Shown here piece by piece: positions 6,357-8,693 of a stretch of 8,693 nucleotides of DNA. Numbering within the stretch: position 1 is the stretch's first letter; every line of letters starts with the position of its first letter. The stretch covers positions 1 through 8,693 of the forward strand of contig JAFZWX010000207.1 of NCBI GenBank assembly GCA_017617145.1. Reading direction: 5' to 3'. The position numbers and the translations under genes are program-made. This DNA is from Treponema sp. (GTDB lineage: Bacteria > Spirochaetota > Spirochaetia > Treponematales > Treponemataceae). The notes beneath the pieces are model-generated. The model saw only the letters and a program-made list of their open reading frames with translations, ran no database searches and was not told where the DNA came from.

Positions 6357-6383
6357 GATTGTCGGGTCAAGCCCGACAATGAC
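6357..6383 (-). repeat. Palindromic repeat, second unit of an inverted pair
   Basis: A perfect 9-bp stem pairs 6358-6366 (ATTGTCGGG) with 6372-6380 (CCCGACAAT) around loop TCAAG. It ends five bases before the ribosome binding site of the reductase gene. The two units face each other across a 13-base spacer and could also pair into one long hairpin. Confidence 0.8.
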
Positions 6384-6385
6384 AC

Positions 6386-6390
6386 AGGGG
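6386..6390 (+). promoter_or_regulatory. Ribosome binding site of the aldo/keto reductase gene
   Basis: AGGGG lies seven bases before the ATG at 6398 and favours it over the TTG at 6392, which would sit only one base after the site. Confidence 0.65.
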
Positions 6391-6397
6391 TTTGTAT

Positions 6398-7513
6398 ATG
6401 AAAAAATTAGGTTTTGGTTTAATGCGGCTTCCTTATTCGGAAGACAAAACTTGGGGAAACATTGACCTGGAAAAGACCCGCGAGATGATTGACGCTTACA
6501 TGGCGCAAGGTTTTTCTTATTTTGATACTGCGTGGGTTTATCACGGTGGATTTTCGGAAAAAGTATTTGGTGAACTTGTTGCAAAAAGATATCCGCGCGA
6601 AAAGTTTCAGGTAACTACAAAAATGCCTTTGTGGGGAAAAACAGATCCGGCCGACCTTCAGAAAACCTTTGACGAACAGCTTAAAAAATGTGGCGTAGAA
6701 TATTTTGATTATTATTTTCTGCATGCTCTGAATAAGGATGTTTATGAAACTGCAAAAAAACTTGGTGCTTTTGAATGGATGCAGAAAATGAAGGCCGAAG
6801 GAAAAATCAAACATCCGGGATTTTCTTTTCATGACAATGCCGATGTGCTGGACATGATACTTACAGAACATCCGGAAACAGAGCTTGTTCAGCTGCAGAT
6901 TAATTACATAGACTGGGAAAGCGACAACGTTCAGAGCCGCAAATGTTACGAGGTTGCCTGTAAGCATGGGGTACTGGTTTCAATTATGGAACCAATAAAG
7001 GGTGGAAGTCTTGCTAATATCATGCCTGATGCCAAAAAGATTTTTACAGATTTTAATCCAGATGCAAGTGCTGCCAGTTGGGCTGTAAGATATTGTGCAA
7101 GTCTTGATAATATCCTTGTAGTACTTAGCGGTATGAGTAATATGGAACAACTGCAAGATAATATGAGCTACATGAAGGATTTTGTCCCATTGAACGCAGA
7201 CGAGCAGACCTGTGTTCAGAAAGCCTGCGACCTCATAAAATCAACAATTGCAATTCCTTGTACTGCCTGCCGCTACTGTGTAGACGAAACAAACGGCGGT
7301 TGTCCTATGAAAATTAATATTCCACGCTTCTTTGAACTATACAACGAAACCAAACGCTATGGTGTTGCTTCGTATAAATGGCATTACAATATGGCAAAGG
7401 GCAGTGACGGAAATCCAGCTGAATGCATAGGCTGTGGTAACTGTCAGGGACATTGCCCGCAAAAACTTGAAATTATTGAACTGCTTAAGGAAGTTGTAAA
7501 GACTTTCGAATAA
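6398..7513 (+). CDS. Aldo/keto reductase with C-terminal 4Fe-4S ferredoxin domain
   Basis: This is a predicted cytoplasmic oxidoreductase of the aldo/keto reductase family that includes iron-sulfur domains (COG1453 type), common in anaerobes. The protein has 371 residues. The barrel domain spans about 1-265 and carries the catalytic tetrad as Asp43 and Tyr48 (FDTAWVYH), Lys75 (TTKMP) and His109 (YFLHAL). The C-terminal part has eight cysteines in two clusters: C288, C291, C294 and C302, and C343, C346, C349 and C353 (CIGCGNCQGHCP), enough for two 4Fe-4S clusters. These suggest electron exchange with ferredoxin in addition to, or instead of, NAD(P)H; this is inferred. The substrate is unknown. 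The start is the ATG at 6398 with a ribosome binding site. The gene stands alone, with palindromic repeats in its leader and a terminator immediately after its stop. Confidence 0.9.
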   Translation: MKKLGFGLMRLPYSEDKTWGNIDLEKTREMIDAYMAQGFSYFDTAWVYHGGFSEKVFGELVAKRYPREKFQVTTKMPLWGKTDPADLQKTFDEQLKKCGVEYFDYYFLHALNKDVYETAKKLGAFEWMQKMKAEGKIKHPGFSFHDNADVLDMILTEHPETELVQLQINYIDWESDNVQSRKCYEVACKHGVLVSIMEPIKGGSLANIMPDAKKIFTDFNPDASAASWAVRYCASLDNILVVLSGMSNMEQLQDNMSYMKDFVPLNADEQTCVQKACDLIKSTIAIPCTACRYCVDETNGGCPMKINIPRFFELYNETKRYGVASYKWHYNMAKGSDGNPAECIGCGNCQGHCPQKLEIIELLKEVVKTFE

Positions 7514-7550
7514 AAAAAAAGCTGCCCATTTTGTTTGGACAGCCTTTTTT
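7513..7550. terminator. Bidirectional terminator between the reductase gene and groEL
   Basis: GCTGCCCA (7521-7528) pairs with TGGACAGC (7536-7543) around a 7-base loop, flanked by a run of A on the left and six T at 7545-7550 on the right. On the plus strand the stem has a C-A mismatch; on the minus strand the same position is a G-T wobble and the T run is longer. It can therefore end both transcripts and should work better for groEL. Confidence 0.8.
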
Positions 7551-7552
7551 AT

Positions 7553-7582
7553 GGATTGCTTCGCACTTTGTGCTCGCAATGA
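7553..7582 (-). repeat. Palindromic repeat downstream of groEL
   Basis: Nested stems pair ATTGC (7555-7559) with GCAAT (7576-7580) and GCAC (7563-7566) with GTGC (7570-7573). On the minus strand it starts TCATTGCGAG and ends GCAATCC, the same ends as the repeat at 6218-6250. It lies between the groEL stop and its terminator, so it would be in the groEL mRNA 3' end. Confidence 0.7.
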
Positions 7583-7591
7583 TGTTTTGTA

Positions 7592-8693
7592 TTAGTACAT
7601 TCCACCCATATCAGGAGCAGGGGCTGGTGGTGCCTTTGGTTCAGGAATATCTGTGATTGCACACTCTGTTGTGAGCAAGGTTCCTGCAACGCTGGCTGCA
7701 TTCTTCAAAGCAGAACAAGTTACCTTTGCAGGGTCGATAATTCCGGCTTCGAGCATGTTTACCCACTTATCAAGACGGGCATCGTAACCAATACCTTTCT
7801 TTTCGTTCTTGGCGCGTTCAGCAATTACGCTTCCGTCCAAACCTGCATTTTCTGCAATCTGGCGGATTGGTTCTTCAAGTGCACGGCGTACAATCTTATA
7901 ACCAACCTTTTCATCTTCGCTCAAATCTTCAGGAATTGTTGCAAGTGCCTTAGCTGCTTCAATCAAAGCCATACCACCACCACTTACAATACCTTCTTCA
8001 AGGGCTGCACGGGTAGCTGCAATTGTATCTTCTACGCGGAACTTCTTTTCCTTCATTTCTGTTTCTGTGTTAGCACCAACGCTGATTACAGCAACTCCAC
8101 CTGCAAGCTTTGCAAGTCGCTTCTGAAGCTGTTCCTTATCGTATGTAGATGTAGATTTTTCAATTGCGTTCTTAATTTCGGCAACGCGGTCTTTAATTGC
8201 CTTGTTGCTGCCGGCACCACCAACAATTGTAGTGTTGTCCTTGTCAATCTTAATAGACTTTGCCTGACCAAGAACTTCTGTTCCGCAAGATTCAAGCTTA
8301 AGTCCAACTTCTTCGCTAACTACAGTACCACCAGTCAAAATTGCGATATCCTGGAGCATATCCTTACGTCTGTCGCCAAAGCCAGGAGCCTTAACTGCAC
8401 AGCACTTGATTGTTCCACGAATTGTGTTCAAAACCAAAGTTGTAAGAGCTTCGCCGTCAACATCTTCACAAATAATTACAAGTGCGCGTCCTGCATTTGC
8501 AACTTTTTCCAGAATTGGAAGCAAATCTTTCATTGCGCTAATCTTCTTGTCGTAAATCAAAACGTAAGCATCGTCAAAATCGGCTTCCATGCGTTCGCGG
8601 TCTGTTACAAAGTAAGAAGAAATGTATCCGCGGTCAAACTGCATACCTTCTACAGTATCAACAGTCATTTCCATGTTCTTTGATTCTTCTACA
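7592..8693 (-). CDS. groEL: 60 kDa chaperonin GroEL (5' part missing)
   Basis: GroEL forms the cytoplasmic double-ring chaperonin that folds proteins with GroES and ATP. The frame stays open to the right edge (VEESKN precedes the Met at 8674), so the gene is cut and about 366 C-terminal residues of some 545 are present. Counting from the Met at 8674, the apical domain begins with [18 protein letters not shown] (8-25) and includes [13 protein letters not shown] (95-107). The intermediate and equatorial parts include [15 protein letters not shown] (214-228), whose Asp215 matches the ATPase aspartate of the family, and the nucleotide-site run SGGG (231-234). The C-terminus is a short [11 protein letters not shown] tail with one GGM unit and a terminal Tyr. 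No frame damage is seen. The promoter and any groES lie outside the window. The terminator at 7513-7550 probably ends its transcript. Confidence 0.97.
   Translation of the reverse strand, partial: VEESKNMEMTVDTVEGMQFDRGYISSYFVTDRERMEADFDDAYVLIYDKKISAMKDLLPILEKVANAGRALVIICEDVDGEALTTLVLNTIRGTIKCCAVKAPGFGDRRKDMLQDIAILTGGTVVSEEVGLKLESCGTEVLGQAKSIKIDKDNTTIVGGAGSNKAIKDRVAEIKNAIEKSTSTYDKEQLQKRLAKLAGGVAVISVGANTETEMKEKKFRVEDTIAATRAALEEGIVSGGGMALIEAAKALATIPEDLSEDEKVGYKIVRRALEEPIRQIAENAGLDGSVIAERAKNEKKGIGYDARLDKWVNMLEAGIIDPAKVTCSALKNAASVAGTLLTTECAITDIPEPKAPPAPAPDMGGMY

Noticed and set aside
6317..6383. Inverted palindromes as a CRISPR array or riboswitch
   Set aside because: There are only two units, in opposite orientation with a 13-base spacer, and no recognisable ligand-binding core.
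6419..6967. 182-codon open frame on the minus strand inside the reductase gene
   Set aside because: It lies wholly antisense to a well-conserved gene, has low-complexity Phe/Lys/Ile-rich translation, and shows no family motif or ribosome binding site.

Overview
The window looks like chromosomal DNA of an AT-rich, anaerobic, host-associated spirochaete, most likely a Treponema. This is inferred from the mix of genes and from remembered family resemblance, not from a search: an Mgl-type sugar ABC transporter, a PurF-like protein with a GGIFGV start, a ferredoxin-type aldo/keto reductase, groEL, and short palindromic repeats between genes. No rRNA, tRNA, CRISPR array, transposase or phage gene is visible.

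Layout. Bases 1-2143 hold the 3' end of an mglA-like ATPase gene followed 18 bases later by an mglC-like permease gene, closed by a clear intrinsic terminator (2171-2210). A sialate O-acetylesterase-family gene (2240-4201) follows behind its own extended -10 promoter. It converges on a PurF-like gene (5707-4292, minus strand), and a long perfect-looking hairpin (4211-4284) lies between them. The PurF-like gene is divergent from a low-molecular-weight protein tyrosine phosphatase gene (5781-6236), with both promoters packed into about 70 bases. Next come a palindrome-rich spacer, an aldo/keto reductase gene with a C-terminal ferredoxin domain (6398-7513), a two-way terminator (7513-7550), and the 3' two-thirds of groEL on the minus strand (7592 to past the right edge).

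How the genes relate. Only mglA-mglC is a clear operon. It builds an importer for a hexose-type sugar; the binding protein would lie to the left. The esterase has no signal peptide and could trim acetyl groups from imported sugars, but it has its own promoter. The other genes look like independent units.

Most interesting points: (1) the PurF-like protein keeps the PRPP loop and the Fe-S cysteines but has lost the glutaminase Cys, Arg, Asn and Asp; (2) the permease carries about 190 extra hydrophilic, helical residues at its N-terminus; (3) two genes have consensus extended -10 boxes placed so that transcription would start at the start codon (leaderless mRNAs); (4) several palindromic repeats with related ends occur, one of which supplies the last codons and the stop of the phosphatase gene, and a pair of which shows compensatory changes in the leader of the reductase gene. 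I did not find a clearly new multi-gene system.
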